Notes under the pieces: model-generated
What the model saw: only the letters and a program-made list of their open reading frames with translations
Database searches by the model: none
Told to the model about the DNA's origin: nothing
Program-made: the position numbers and the translations under genes
Part shown: one piece after another, positions 20,487 through 31,439 of the stretch
How positions within the stretch are numbered: the first letter of the stretch is position 1
Layout: each line of letters starts with the position of its first letter
Source: Paratinospora sagittata
Taxonomy: Eukaryota > Streptophyta > Magnoliopsida > Ranunculales > Menispermaceae
NCBI GenBank assembly: GCA_035771175.1
Contig: CM069608.1
Coordinates: forward strand, 9,814,019 to 9,878,018
Length of the DNA: 64,000 nt
Direction of reading: 5' to 3'

Positions 20487-20503
20487 AATCTCTACTTCCA
20501 CCT
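20487..20503 (-). other. polypurine tract of the copia element
   Basis: Read on the minus strand, gaggtggaagtagagatt directly precedes the 3' LTR. It is purine-rich and in the expected place. Confidence 0.7.
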
Positions 20504-20591
20504 CATGTGGAACAGGGCTCCTCCACACCTGTAATCTCTCTACAGATTGTAAGCTTCTTTCAAAAAACTGTTGCTGCCTCCATTAGTGCCC

Positions 20592-21137
20592 TTAGGCACT
20601 CCGAGCTCGTGAGATGTTGATCAAGTCCAAACAATGTTGGCACTTGATCCTTGTAACCACCTTTATAAGCATATCTGCGGGGTTATCTGCAGTTTTGATC
20701 TTTTGCAGAAGAATACTCCTTTCTTCTACTATTTCTCGAACAAAATGAAAACGAACATCAATATGCTTCGTTCGACTGTGATGAACTTGGTTCTTTGCCA
20801 AACAAATGGCACTATGGCTGTCGCAGAAAACTTCAACATTCTTCTGCACAATTTCCAAGTCTTTAGCCAATCCATGAAGCCAGATTGCTTCCTTAAAAGC
20901 TTCCGTTACTGCCATGTACTCTGCCTCTGTAGTAGACAAAGCAACTGTTGACTGTAGTGTTGATCTCCAACTCACTGGTCCTCCTGTCATAGTGAAAACA
21001 TAACCAGTAGTAGATCTGCGCTTGTCAAGATCTCTAGCATAGTCCGAATCCACATATCCGACTAGATGCTTACAACTTTTCTTATCTCTCTCGAACTTTA
21101 AACCAATATCCACAGTACCATGAATATACCGTAGAAT
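20592..21137 (-). pseudogene. RNase H of the copia polyprotein
   Basis: The coding is well preserved: GYVDSDYARDLDKRRSTTGY, FTMTGGPVSWRSTLQS, VALSTTEAEYMAVTEA, VFCDSHSAICLAKN and HHSRTKHIDVRFHFVRE. The acidic catalytic positions (VDSD, EAEY, CDS) are present. The chain ends in an RCQHCLDLINI-type C-terminus. One stop lies between this domain and the RT at about 21114-21137. Confidence 0.9.
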
Positions 21138-22454
21138 TCACTTCACTGCTTGCCAGTGGCCTTTACCGGGGTTGTGCATGTAACGACTTACCATACTTAC
21201 AGCATGTGAAATGTCTGGTCTGGTACACACCATAGCATACATCAAGGCACCAACTGCATTTGCATATGGAATGTTCTCCATTTGCTTCTTCTGATCTTCA
21301 GAATTTGGTGACATTGATGAACATAGCTTGAGATGTGGTGCCAATGGTGTGCTCACAGGTTTTGTGTCATTGCCAATGCCAAAAGTTTGAAGAATTTTCT
21401 TCAAATACTGAGTCTGAGTCAAACAGATTGTGCTTTTGGCCTTGTCTCGAGTTATCTCCATCCCGAAAATTTTTCTGGCCTCTCCAAGATCCTTCATCTC
21501 AAACTCTGAGCTCAATTGAGCCTTTAGTTTGTTGATCTCCACCTTGCTTTTAGATGCGATTAACATATCATCTACATATAAAAGCAAGTAGATAAATGTA
21601 CCATCTTGAAGTTTGCGATAGTAGACACAATGATCAAACTGACTTCGGGTATATTTTTTCCCTTGGATGAAGCTGTCAAATCGCTTGTACCACTGTCTCG
21701 GTGACTGCTTCAGGCCATACAATGACTTGCTCAACTTGCAAGCCCAATTCTCTCTTCCTGGTACTTTGAATCCATCTGGTTGAGACATATATATCTCATC
21801 TTCCAAATTACCATGCAGAAAAACATTTTTGACATCGAGTTGGGCTAACTCGAGATCAAACTGTGCAACCAAAGCCAATAATATTCGAATTGATGAATGC
21901 TTAACAATAGGTGAGAATACCTCATTGTAGTCAATTCCTTTCATCTGAGCGTAGCCTTTTGCTACCAGACTGGCTTTGTATCAGATACCATCTGTGCTGG
22001 GAGAGCCTTCCTTCTTAGCGAAAACCCATTTGCAGCCAATTGGTTTCTTTCCTTTCGGAAGTAAAACCAACTTCCAAGTCTGATTCTGATGGAGTGATTT
22101 CATCTCCTCATTCATTGCCAGTTTCCACTTATCACTTTCCATACGCTGAATAACATCTTTGTAATTGTATGGAATATCATCTCCGGTGACTGAAAATGCA
22201 TATGCAACCATGTTAGTGTACCGAGCAGGTTTGCAGATTTCTCTTCTTGGTCGACTGGTGGCAATTGATTCTGGTTGTTGACTGATGTCTGGTCCTGGAG
22301 CCTCCACCTCAACTAAGATTTCCTCCTCGTCTTCTTCAGGATGGTTGGATATCTCTGCTGACTTGACAAGAGTTACTGGAATATCTAACTCCACCTGCTG
22401 ATGCAAATCTGGATCTCGATTTTCTTTATAAAAAACTGTATGCTTTAACATCAC
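21138..22454 (-). pseudogene. reverse transcriptase of the copia polyprotein
   Basis: The linker (about 22454-22050) leads into RT. Recognisable blocks are WKLVLLPKGKKPIGCKWVF, KGIDYNEVFSPIVKHSSIR, LAQLDVKNVFLHGNLEDEIY, LSKSLYGLKQSPRQWYKRFD, LLLYVDDMLIASKS (YVDD intact), FEMKDLGEARKIFGMEI and YANAVGALMYAMVCTRPDIS. One stop separates the linker part from RT near 21945-21980. Otherwise it is close to intact and much better preserved than the Tat polyprotein. Confidence 0.92.
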
Positions 22455-22475
22455 AGATTCATCAAAAGTTACATC

Positions 22476-23290
22476 TCAACTTTTTACAATCGTCTTTGTC
22501 TCAGGGTTCCATAGTCGGAAAGCCTTAACTCCTTCACTAAAGCCCATGAAAATTGCTTTCTTGGACCTAGGATCCAGTTTGGATTCCTTCACATGGAAAT
22601 ATGCAGTGCATCCAAAAATGCGCAGAGAATCATAATCTGAAACGGGGTGTCCAGACCATACCTCCTTGGGAGTTTTGCCATCTAGTGCTGTTGCAGGAAG
22701 TCTATTGATGATATGAGAGGCATATGACAAAGCTTCAGCCCAAAATGCCTTGCTCAGTCCAGAATGAGATAACATGCAGCGAACTTTATCTACCAAAGTA
22801 CGATTCATGCGTTCAGCAACACCGTTTTGTTGTGGCGTGCCTGGGACTGTGAAATGTCTGACAATCCCTTCATTCTCACAATTTTTCTGAAATAGGTATG
22901 ACTCGTATTCTCCTCCATTATCAGATCTGAGCCTCTTAATCTTCTTTCCCGTTTGGGTTTCTACCATTTTCTTCCATATAAGAAAGATATCTAGCACTTC
23001 ATCTTTATACTTCATGGTATAAGCCCAAACATAGCGTGATAAATCATCAATAAAAGTAACAAACTAACGTTTACCTCCCAATGAAGCATTTTGAGAGGGT
23101 CCCCAAATGTCGTTATGAACATAATCCAATGTTCCTTTTGTGCGGTGGATTGCAGTCCAAACTTGACTCTCATCTGTTTGCCTAAGATACAGTGCTCGCA
23201 GAAGTCAAGTTTCCCGATTTTTGCACATTTCAGAGAACCTTGCTTTATCAAGGTTTGAAGAGCCTTCTCTCCAACATGTCCGAGCCGCAT
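22476..23290 (-). pseudogene. pre-integrase zinc domain and integrase of the copia element
   Basis: RLGHVGEKALQTLIKQG and LDFCEHCILGKQMRVKFG form the zinc-binding GAG_pre-integrase domain. The integrase core follows with FIDDLSRYVWAYTMKY, RLRSDNGGEYES and TPQQNGVAERMNRTL, so the D-D-E triad is present. A frameshift lies after VKFG and a stop before FVTFIDD. The C-terminal part (KAIFMGFSEGVKAFRLW) is continuous to 22476. Confidence 0.92.
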
Positions 23291-23600
23291 GTGCCAAAGC
23301 GAGAAGTGTCCGATGAAACATCATTAGAACTGGTGCAAGCTGATACACTTCCGATTACTGTGTGTCCGTCAAGGAAATAGAGATTTCCTTTCTGAGTACC
23401 CTTCATGGCCAAGAGTGCTCCACGTACAACCAAGGCGATATGTGATCCTTACCGGAATAATAGATCTTGAACTTCGCATTGCCACATGTCAAAGTTGTTG
23501 GTGTCGTTGAATTTCTCCACCTCGAACTTTGCGTTGGACATCGAACTTCTTTGCCAAGGCCTGCTTGTGGTTGGGATTTCCTCCGCCATTAAGACCGAAG
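23291..23600 (-). pseudogene. gag N-terminus fused to the pre-integrase region (deletion junction)
   Basis: The minus strand reads MAEEIPTTSRPWQRSSMSN, then AKFEVEKFNDTNNFDMWQ and CEVQDLLFR*, the start of copia gag. It jumps at about 23450 to LVVRGALLAMKGTQKGNLYF, the start of the pre-integrase region. The capsid remainder, the CCHC zinc knuckle and the protease (about 350 residues in relatives) are missing. The element could move only with proteins supplied in trans. Confidence 0.8.
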
Positions 23601-23822
23601 ATATGTATGACGCCAAAAAGTACTTTAAAAATGATAAACGACTCCAACTAAGCTATATCAATAACTTAGGAGCTGAATCTGCAGAAACTGATTGCACGGT
23701 TGCGTCTTGAACGGTCGAAAATGGTGGAAACGAGTCTGACTTTGCTGAAATCAGACGAAAAATGAGTCGGATATGGTTGGTCAACCGAAAATAGATTCGG
23801 TCAACTGCGGGCCGAAACGGGT

Positions 23823-24075
23823 TGGGCCTGATGCACAGTATCAGACCGAAACAGCTGGGCTGAGTGAACAGCGTGGGGTCGAACGGCTGGGCCGAGATGA
23901 ACAGTGCGGATCGTGTGGGCTGGGACCGGGGGATGAACAGCGTGGACTGAGTGGGCTGGGCCGGGTTATGAACAAAGCGGATTGAGTGGTCTGGGCCGGG
24001 TTATGAACAGCGTGGACTGAGTGGGTTGGGCCAGAAGAACAGTTCTGGACCAAAACGGTTGGACTGGTGAACAGG
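23823..24075. repeat. GC-rich minisatellite in the copia leader
   Basis: Imperfect tandem units of about 34-38 bases share gtgggctgggccgg, gttatgaacagcg and tggactga. They lie between the primer site and gag. The GC content is strikingly higher than the surroundings. Frames opened by the repeats on both strands are not credible proteins. Confidence 0.82.
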
Positions 24076-24275
24076 GATCAAACTTTGATCGGCTCCTGAG
24101 AACTCGTTTCTTGTCCGTTTTTCTCGTCGTTTATTGCGTTGGACTCCTGGAAACAAGAGCTACCTCCACGGGTGATCAGAAAACAGTTCCGATCACTTTT
24201 ACAGAATCTCAAAAATTTCGACGCTGTCTCGAAAAAGTTGACAGAGGGTCTATTTTTCTTCCAAAGCTTAACCTT

Positions 24276-24289
24276 GGCTCTGATATTAA
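24276..24289 (-). other. primer binding site, tRNA-Met type (degenerate)
   Basis: The minus strand next to the 5' LTR reads taatatcagagccaagg. It matches the plant initiator tRNA-Met site TGGTATCAGAGC except for two bases. Confidence 0.7.
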
Positions 24290-24291
24290 TT

Positions 24292-24681
24292 TGTTGTGCG
24301 GAATCGTGGTAAAGCATGAAAGAAAAATAAGACAATAATATTTAACGTAATTCGGCAAATTGCCTACGTCCATGGGAGGCAGCAAAACTTGTATTACTTC
24401 ACCCTTAGGTGGATCTTATAGATTGGATCTATTGAATTAGATCTCTCAGAATAGATCTTAGGAATGAATTTCAAGAATGAAGTTAGACTCTATTTATAGG
24501 AGTAATCAGGGGCATTTTCGTAATTATAAATATATAATATAATATATTTAATAATTAAAAGAAAAAATGAACTTTCGGCGCATTCGGCGCCGTCAAATGA
24601 TGGCGCCGAATGCGCCATCCCTTTTTTCTTTTCTCAGCCGCTCATGCCCCCATTTTGTCTGCCACATGAGTGGTCCCCACA
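24292..24681 (-). repeat. 5' LTR of the copia element
   Basis: Pairs with 20097-20486. On the minus strand it carries a TATA box, cctataaata (24491-24500), with the U3 palindrome about 80 bases upstream. Confidence 0.93.
24577..24616. promoter_or_regulatory. perfect 15 bp palindrome in the copia U3
   Basis: ggcgcattcggcgcc, then a 10-base loop, then ggcgccgaatgcgcc. The other LTR (20382-20421) has the same hairpin with one transition in each arm. Its position upstream of TATA suggests a protein-binding or structural element; this is inference. Confidence 0.75.
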
Positions 24682-25099
24682 TTCTATAATATTGCAATGA
24701 CTTGTAAGAGGAGTTTTGAATTGAGCCAAACCTCTTACATTATTTAATTGAGATATAATCAAACAAGTCATAAAATTGAATATAAACCATATAAAAACAT
24801 CCAATTGTTTATATCATTAAGAAGATTGATTCATATATTGAGAAGAAACCAAATTATGAAGAAGAATTCAACTTAACACAATTAAGCTTTTTTTCAACTA
24901 CATAAAATTGGTTACATGAATTCACTTTCTCCACTCTACTCTATTAAGGGCTAAGTTGATATTTAAATTATAAAAAGTTAAATATTTTGTAATTATTTTT
25001 GTCTATGTTATTTTATTTTTATCTCTACCTCTATTACAACCATATAATGTTAATAGGCTACTCTTCCTGACTAATGCTGCTTATGTTATATATATGGCA
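24682..25099. other. intergenic, AT-rich
   Basis: No gene or boundary seen. Confidence 0.5.
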
Positions 25100-25440
25100 A
25101 AATCAACTTAGTCGGCTTCCGCTCCAAGGGGGGACGGAGAATACATCCAAATTGAGTCCGACTCAGCCATACTTGTGCAAATTGTTAAAAGGATTACCGA
25201 GGCTCCTTGGAAATTGCAACCACTTCTTTCAAAAATTTGGTCCTTCCTTGATAACTGGTCTTCATGAACATGTGCTCATGATATTTGACGGGAGGCTAAC
25301 AAAGTTGCGGATTATTTTGTTAATTATTATCAGAGTCAAGGGGTTTTGTATTTCCCCCCCTTGCTTCTTCCTTCTGATGTATTTCCTCTTCTAGATTCCT
25401 CTATTTTTTGCTTTTAAATACTACACTTTGACTTCTAAAA
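25100..25440 (+). pseudogene. RNase H-like domain fragment, probably from a LINE
   Basis: One plus-strand frame reads YIQIESDSAILVQIVKRITE, then PWKLQPLLSKIWSFLDNW, a break, then REANKVADYFVNYYQSQGV. This is the end of the RNase H-like domain found at the C-terminus of plant LINE polyproteins and related host-like proteins (E..D, then H..REAN.VAD). Stops interrupt it, and no upstream RT is seen. Confidence 0.6.
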
Positions 25441-25529
25441 CAAAACTTTGTCGGCTTTCTTTCATTTTATCTTTAGTTGGTGCTACTCTTATCTGTCCCA
25501 CCCTTTTATTCTTGTATAAGCTAATCACA

Positions 25530-26425
25530 AGAAGTAATGAAGAGTTGATTCAAGCATTGATTTAGAAGTTAAATAAAAAGTTTGCCTTAATGGATTTGGG
25601 AGAAGTGGACTACTTTCTTTGTATCCAAGTTCAAAATGCAGTATTCAAAGAGTGTTAGTGCACCTCTAAATAAGTTGATAGCTTATAGTAGTGACCAAGT
25701 TCATGATACACAGTTATATGAAAGTGTTGTTGGAGCTTTGCAGTACATTACAGTTACATGACCTGCATAATCCTATTGTATAAATCATGTCTGTCTGTAT
25801 GTGCAACGACCCTTTGATGCTCATTGGAAGGTGGTCAAGAGGATATATACTCAGGTATAGTTGTCACCATTGATCATGGTCTGCATTTAACAAGATGTTC
25901 TCCTTCTACACTGGTTGTTGTTGGCTTTTGTGATGCAGATTGAGAGTCTGATGTAGATGATGGACACTCTAGCTTTGGTTACTGCTTGTTCCTTGGTTCA
26001 AACTTGGTGTTCTGGCAGTCCAAAAAGCAACAGACCATTTCAAGATCATTTACGGAAGCAGAGTATAGAAACTTAGCAAGTCTGGTAGCATAGGTAACTT
26101 GGCTTCAATCGTGAGCTTGGTATGTCCCGTCTCAAAACACCTGTGGTGTGGTGTGGTGTGACAATCTTAGCACAATGCACTTAATTAGCTGCTAATCCAG
26201 TTCTACATGCTAGAACTAAGCACATAGAACTTGATTTGTATTTTGTCAGAGAGGTCTTGCAAAGAAAGATGGAATTAAGTTCGTCATGTGCCATCTATTG
26301 ATCAATTAGCTCACATTTTTACAAAAGCAATTTCCAATTCTAACTTCAGTAATTTGTAGAGCAATCTCAAAGCTCTAGATTTTAGCACTATGAGATTAGT
26401 TCGCATCTGTTACTATAGTTAGAAA
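25530..26425 (+). pseudogene. Ty1/copia RT-RNase H fragment, heavily decayed
   Basis: Recognisable pieces in order are [13 protein letters not shown] (RT end), [70 protein letters not shown] and [20 protein letters not shown], ending near the ..AISKL-type C-terminus. There are many stops and frameshifts, and no LTRs are attached. Confidence 0.78.
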
Positions 26426-26544
26426 TGGTTTTTTTTTTCTCTAAGTACTATAGCAGTTAGCTATTCTGTGAGGATATTGTTAGAGATTTTTTTTGTTAGT
26501 TGGAAGGTTAGTTTGCAATCTAAAAACAAGGATAGTTTAAATCG

Positions 26545-26686
26545 CCTTTGGTTCGTATTTCGAAAATAAGAATACAATTTAAAAATAAAAAACTTGGAGA
26601 ATGACTTGTTATTGTTTTCTGAAAATAACTTGTTCCTTTAACAAAAAATGAAAAACTGTTTTCGAAATCTTTTGAACCAAACAAGT
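26545..26686. mobile_element. MITE-like element with tttggttc/gaaccaaa termini
   Basis: cctttggttcgtatttcgaa at the left is mirrored by ttcgaaatcttttgaacca at the right. It is about 140 bases, with an AT-rich interior and no coding. It lies 60 bases beyond the 3' end of the CCT gene. Confidence 0.55.
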
Positions 26687-26746
26687 TTTTGATGTTTTTG
26701 AATTTTCGGATACAAAAAACTATATCTGAATGAACATGGCCTAGTT

Positions 26747-27004
26747 TTACAAAATTGCACTAATTTGTGTTGTAGTCACTTTGTCATTTGTACAAGGGGC
26801 TACATATCCCGATATCTTGGCAAAGCGACCTCTTATCCTCGGCCTTATTTCGGCAGATGCTTTCCTTGACGGGTACCGTATTTTCTTTAAAAACATTCTT
26901 CTTTTCTTCTTCATTTGATACCTCAAGATCTTAGCTTCCCTTTCCGCTGATCGCCAATAGCTACTCGTGGAGCAATTGTTTACATACTGAGAAAGTGACA
27001 TGTC
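26747..27004 (-). CDS. CCT-domain protein, 3' exon
   Basis: This minus-strand exon encodes about 85 residues that include a CCT motif, the roughly 43-residue basic segment of CONSTANS, TOC1 and CMF-type regulators. It reads [36 protein letters not shown], then IRGRFAK. CCT motifs direct nuclear import and NF-Y or DNA interaction in flowering, light and carbon responses. The frame begins after a clear acceptor (T11-AACAG) with GAC ATG TCA, and a short tail ([13 protein letters not shown]) precedes the stop. No B-box or receiver domain is visible, so a CMF-type protein is likelier than a CONSTANS-like one. The likely first exon is at 28943-28611. The exon is undamaged and a live host gene is probable. 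Confidence 0.82.
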   Translation of the reverse strand, partial: DMSLSQYVNNCSTSSYWRSAEREAKILRYQMKKKRRMFLKKIRYPSRKASAEIRPRIRGRFAKISGYVAPCTNDKVTTTQISAIL

Positions 27005-27714
27005 CTGTTAAAAAAAAAAATACCAATTTAAATTAATCACTAAACATGCCATATACTCATCATAAGATATATACATATACATACACAAACACACACATAT
27101 ATATAATATATATATCAACAAACAAATATTTTTTGATATTCATTAATAATAACAATAACAAATGTATAGTATATATATATATATATATATGTACAAGTAA
27201 TTAATTTGAATATAAAAAATACCCTATAATTAATTAGCTCTAAATTTATTAAAATTAATTATCATGACCACCAATCAATAATGATTTAATTTGAAATTCT
27301 AGCTAGAGTATACAAAGAATACTCAAATTCTTAACATATGGAAAAAATATATTAGTACATGGAATATTCAATTAATTAAGCTCTTGCAAAGTAACAATAC
27401 TATATGCCAAATGACCTGTAGTTGACTAGGTTATACATCTACCTTTCCTCATATGAAGTGAAGGATTTAAATCTCCTAAGCCTTATATGAAGTGAAAAGT
27501 TGTTGTGTCGGGACTTGTGTTGCGGTTCTATTAGGCCTTTGCATGGGCATTTGTTCATAGTATTAGTAGTACCTGTATTTGATATGCACATTCAACATAT
27601 ACAAGTGTGTTTGAGTAGCACATTTTGTTGAGTCCAAAAATCATTTCTAAGATTTGGAATATTGAGTTTTTTCTTTGTATAATAGGAGCTTAAGAAATAA
27701 GTTTTCCTCTTGGG

Positions 27715-28040
27715 CCTGTTTGATATAGTAGAGATTTTTTTTCACAAAATAAAGTTTTCTTGATAAATAATTTCTTCCAGAAATTTTTTTTAATGAATTT
27801 TCTCATGATTGTTTAATTATGTATGAGAAAAATATTATTTACACTTACATGATGCAAAAAAAAAAAGAAAAGAAAAAAGAAAAACATTCTTGAAAATTTT
27901 TTTTTGAAGGATATTATTGAATATAAATATGTACATTATCAATAATATTAACAGTTTTCTCATGAAAAAAAAATATATTTTAACCTTTTTAGTAAAAAAA
28001 TTAAGTGAAAAAATATTGACAATCAAACACATTATTCGTG
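27715..28040. mobile_element. MITE-like element in the CCT gene intron
   Basis: The left terminus gcctgtttgatatagt and the right terminus gacaatcaaacacat are short inverted repeats of the same kind as the element at 3111-3955. The interior is T/A-rich and non-coding. Confidence 0.45.
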
Positions 28041-28566
28041 TCAAACAGTAGTTAATAAGAGTTACACACACCACGGTCATATTTCGCTTATCACAGGCGT
28101 ATGATTTCTTTAATCTTAAGGTGTAGGCCAGAAATTAATATCTGTGGGCAGGGAAAATATCTCTATTCTATTCATCCTCTCATCATCACCCGTGTCCATG
28201 ACAATTGTCACCTCGATGTACGGGCTTATATAAAGCACCCCTCCCTTTCTTTTTTTTTTCCTCTCTTAGTTTTTTCTTGTTAGAGGTAAGATATTTTAGG
28301 CCAATTTGCACACTAAGAATTAATTTTAAAAGAATGCTATTTTAATAAAATTATAAAAAAAAAATGTAACTACATTTATAGCTACACTATCTTGAGATGT
28401 TAATTAATATGCATCTTAATAAATATTAAAAAACATGACTAGTTCTCTGTAGAGAAGCCAAGAAGTAAATTGAAAAGGGGCATATATATGGGGATCTAGC
28501 TAACGCGTTACAAATTAAGAAAACCTCTCAGCTAATTAAGTAAGATGCATGATTTATGAAGCACAG

Positions 28567-28569
<3 letters not shown>

Positions 28570-28606
<37 letters not shown>
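28570..28606. repeat. (TA)n microsatellite
   Basis: A long TA run directly beyond the stop codon of the first CCT frame. Expansion here may have disturbed the splice donor region. Confidence 0.9.
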
Positions 28607-28610
<4 letters not shown>

Positions 28611-28943
28611 TCATGCAAGATCATGAAGGGGGAACAGTTGAAGGCTTTCCTGAAGATGTTGTAAAGCAGAAGATGTGATGGGCATCTGATGATGACCATG
28701 GTAATTAGTCGGTGGAAGCGAGCTGGAGAATGAGAGTTGAAAGTTACAGTTATGTGATGATGATGAACCCAATATTATTGGGTTGTGGGTGATGTTAGAA
28801 TCGAGCCATATGGTTTGACTCGTCATGCCATTGGAGAGCCGATCACGAGGCCGGGAAGCCAGTGAGAGATGTGTGGCCTCGTGTTCATCGCGTGGCTTAT
28901 TGAAGTGGTCACAAAGGCCAGAGGGAAATATAGGGATATTCAT
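28611..28943 (-). CDS. CCT-domain protein, probable 5' exon
   Basis: A 110-codon minus-strand frame starts at ATG 28943 (MNIPIFPSGLCDHFNKPRDE) and reads through a Ser/His/Asn-rich segment to SALQHLQESLQLFPLHDLA. This is the low-complexity N-terminal composition seen in CMF-type CCT proteins, followed about 1.6 kb downstream by the CCT exon. There is no competing gene between them. The junction is unclear. The frame runs to a stop (28611-28613) followed by a (TA)n tract, and no good GT donor is seen. A GC donor at ctt|gcatga would join in phase with GAC ATG. Assignment to the CCT exon is inference from position and composition. Confidence 0.6.
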   Translation of the reverse strand: MNIPIFPSGLCDHFNKPRDEHEATHLSLASRPRDRLSNGMTSQTIWLDSNITHNPIILGSSSSHNCNFQLSFSSSLPPTNYHGHHQMPITSSALQHLQESLQLFPLHDLA

Positions 28944-29014
28944 ATATATGTTAAAAGAGGTATTGGAAAGTACGAGGAGAAGAGAGGAGCCTGGTAGGAA
29001 ATGCTTACCTGGGA

Positions 29015-29040
29015 TTTGGAGTGCTTAAATAGCGCGGTCG
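29015..29040 (-). promoter_or_regulatory. candidate TATA box of the CCT gene
   Basis: On the minus strand, gcgctatttaagcactcc lies about 80 bases upstream of the ATG at 28943. The intervening sequence is pyrimidine-rich (ctcctctcttctcctcg), as in many plant leaders. Confidence 0.5.
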
Positions 29041-29144
29041 ATAGATCCTAAGATATTTATTTTAGATATTTATAGGTAAGTTATCCGATTTCAACTCATG
29101 ACGTGACGCACTATATTTGTGATCTATCTCGCGAATATTTTACT

Positions 29145-29181
<37 letters not shown>

Positions 29182-31285
29182 AGGATTTTGTTTAGATAAA
29201 GTCGTTAGTAGGGCTCATTAACTTAACCTAATTAAGTCGGGTTGCAAAATTTTTAAATCAATCTAACCCTATTCAACCCAATAACTTTGAATTGGATTGA
29301 TCGGACTGGTTTATATCAATATATTGATCATAAATTCTTATTTCTTAAGTTAATTTTTAAGTCAAATATGAATATGCCTATAAAATCTTTAAGTTAAATA
29401 TGAATATAAATATAATTTTAAATAATATTTTAATTCATGTTATTTTATTTACAAAATTTTATATGATTCAATAATAATAGGTGACTCTTATAAAAATGCT
29501 AACTAAAGAAATATTTAATATTCTTGATGAGTTTGATTGATTAAGTTTATTTATAAAATCTTGACCCAATTTAAACTTAATGGATTATTAATTCGATACC
29601 CAACTCAACTCAATTTAATATAAAATTTTAACTCAATTCAAATCATAAGATTTGAATTGATCTGGTTACTTGGTAGAATGAATACCCCTAATTATGGACT
29701 AACTATCCAATCATTGAGTACCCATGTAGGATATATGTTTCTTCCTTCCATTTTCTACAATGAAGAAAAGAAACGTATTCCTGCATCGGCACTCAGATGA
29801 AAAGATATCTAGTTAAATTTCTTTTGTGGGTGCCTATTGGAACAAATCTTTTTTAATATTTTTTTTTTTTCCAAAGTGAAAGATAAGTGGGGCTAGATGA
29901 TAAACATTTAGTGAGATCAAATCACGCTGCTTACCTTAATTGCATATACCTTGAATTTAGATACTAGCAAACACTAAAAAGAAACACCTGAATATTACTA
30001 TAAAAAAATAAAAAATAAAAAAAAAATGTATGGTTGAATATTAATGATGGGCATAATTTGCACAATACACGTGATCTCACGGTATCAAACTATCAATAGA
30101 TATATTTTTTTTCTTTTTTTTGACAGATTTATCAATAGGTATATATTCACTGCTATCAATAAATAAAAATTCAAAGGAAAGCTGATGTGGCATGTATGAT
30201 TTTGTCCATTAATGAGAAAGTAAAAAGTTTAAACCATAAAAAGATTAATGGTTAAAATCATGCCATGTCAACTTGAGCTTTTTTTTTAAAAAAAAAAGTA
30301 ATGCTAAATTAATTTTATTTTTTAACATAATTTTCAACTTAGGTTGATGTGACGTTGTTTACATAAAATATGATTAAGTATTTTTTTTTTAAATAATTAG
30401 AGATGGTTATACCATACACTGTTAAAAAGTATGTTGAGATTTGAGTCTTTCTAGTATTAATAAAAATTAAAAAAAATGTACCGTTACTCATGTGAATGTT
30501 ACTCATGTGAATAATATATGGCCAAGAACATATTGCTCAATGCTCATGAGTAGCTCAAAGGCCTGTCCAGGGATGGAAACCAGCTCCATACAGTGACACC
30601 TGACCCCTTACAAGAAAAGAAAGCCAAATAATCAACTTTAATGGCAACATTCCATAGACATTATTTGGCAATATTTGTTGGATATTATGGAAAGGCGCTT
30701 TGAGAGTTAAGAAAACTTGAATTGTCTTAATGTTGTTCTCTTTCGTAATTCTCAAGCCATGTAGTGGAATAAGAGCTTACATAATATAACAGTCATTCTT
30801 GTGAGAACCTTAAAACCATACAAGATTTCACCACTATTCATGGTTCTTCATGATTCCTCCTAAACCACCTGTAGAAGAAACTAAAGTCTGATCGATTATT
30901 CATATAATAATGAAATCATTAAAGGCTAAAACAGATTGATCTTTAGAGGCATATGACATTCGAATGGCTTAAATAAATAATGTTAGAAAATAGGTAATTA
31001 AACAATGATTTTTCACTATTTTTAGCTAAATATTAAAATAAGACCCACAAGTAATTTTAAATGGGACCAAGTTGATTATTAATCTTTGATATGTGAAGAT
31101 TAAGAATATATAAGTATTTAGCTATATTCATTTATATATAAATGAGAAATTGAGTCTAAAGTAGCCTACCTAATATGTATAAGGTGGTGAAATTTGAAAA
31201 TAATCTTTTAGCACATGGAAAAGATAGAATTCTAATTATTTACTTATAAGTGTAGCTAGAGTACTACACTTGAATTTCAGCTAAC
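29041..31285. other. intergenic with repeat debris
   Basis: No gene recognised. It contains a (TA)n run at 29150-29175. A possible terminal-repeat element at about 29209-29690 (tagggctcattaactt versus attcattctac...cccta) could not be confirmed. A hairpin element lies at 30178-30282. The rest is AT-rich, with (CA)n near 31285. Confidence 0.45.
30178..30282. mobile_element. short hairpin MITE
   Basis: aaagctgatgtggcatgtat, then gattttgtccattaat, is mirrored by attaatggttaaaatcatgc, then catgtcaacttgagctttt. The arms are about 38 bases with a short loop. No target duplication was fixed. Confidence 0.6.
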
Positions 31286-31439
31286 ACACACACACAAGGA
31301 AGGCTCCCGCGTACTCTCATGCGACGTGCATGTGTGCGAGGGCGATTGGGTGACTTAGGGCTCATTGGGCGCACAACACTTCGCACGTACGCATCGTCAC
31401 GAGGAGCTGGGGAGCTATGGAGCTTTTCGTTTTCAAAGA

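Larger units (their letters stand above)
20097..24681 (-). mobile_element. Ty1/copia element (Tnt1-like) with complete LTRs and a gag-protease deletion
   Basis: Two 390-base LTRs, highly similar by eye, bound a 4585-base element on the minus strand. Target copies are tttta and ttcta (one mismatch). The order is leader, gag remnant, pre-integrase zinc domain, integrase, RT, RNase H. RT and RNase H catalytic residues are intact, but most of gag and the protease are missing. Confidence 0.93.
27005..28610 (-). other. probable intron of the CCT gene
   Basis: An AT-rich stretch of about 1.6 kb between the two exons. It contains a (TA)n run near 27171-27190 and a MITE-like element (27715-28040). 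No further exon with CCT-family sequence was recognised, although a small middle exon cannot be excluded. Confidence 0.55.

Noticed and set aside
23773..24338. Open frames on both strands over the copia leader
   Set aside because: They arise from the GC-rich tandem repeat, have no domain, and frames exist on both strands at once.
29209..29690. Terminal-repeat DNA transposon with taggg ends
   Set aside because: The inverted ends match over only about 12 bases, and no 8 bp duplication was found. Kept only as a remark in the intergenic entry.
30555..30755. A 66-codon minus-strand frame
   Set aside because: No recognisable domain, AT-rich context and no promoter-like sequence; it could be chance.
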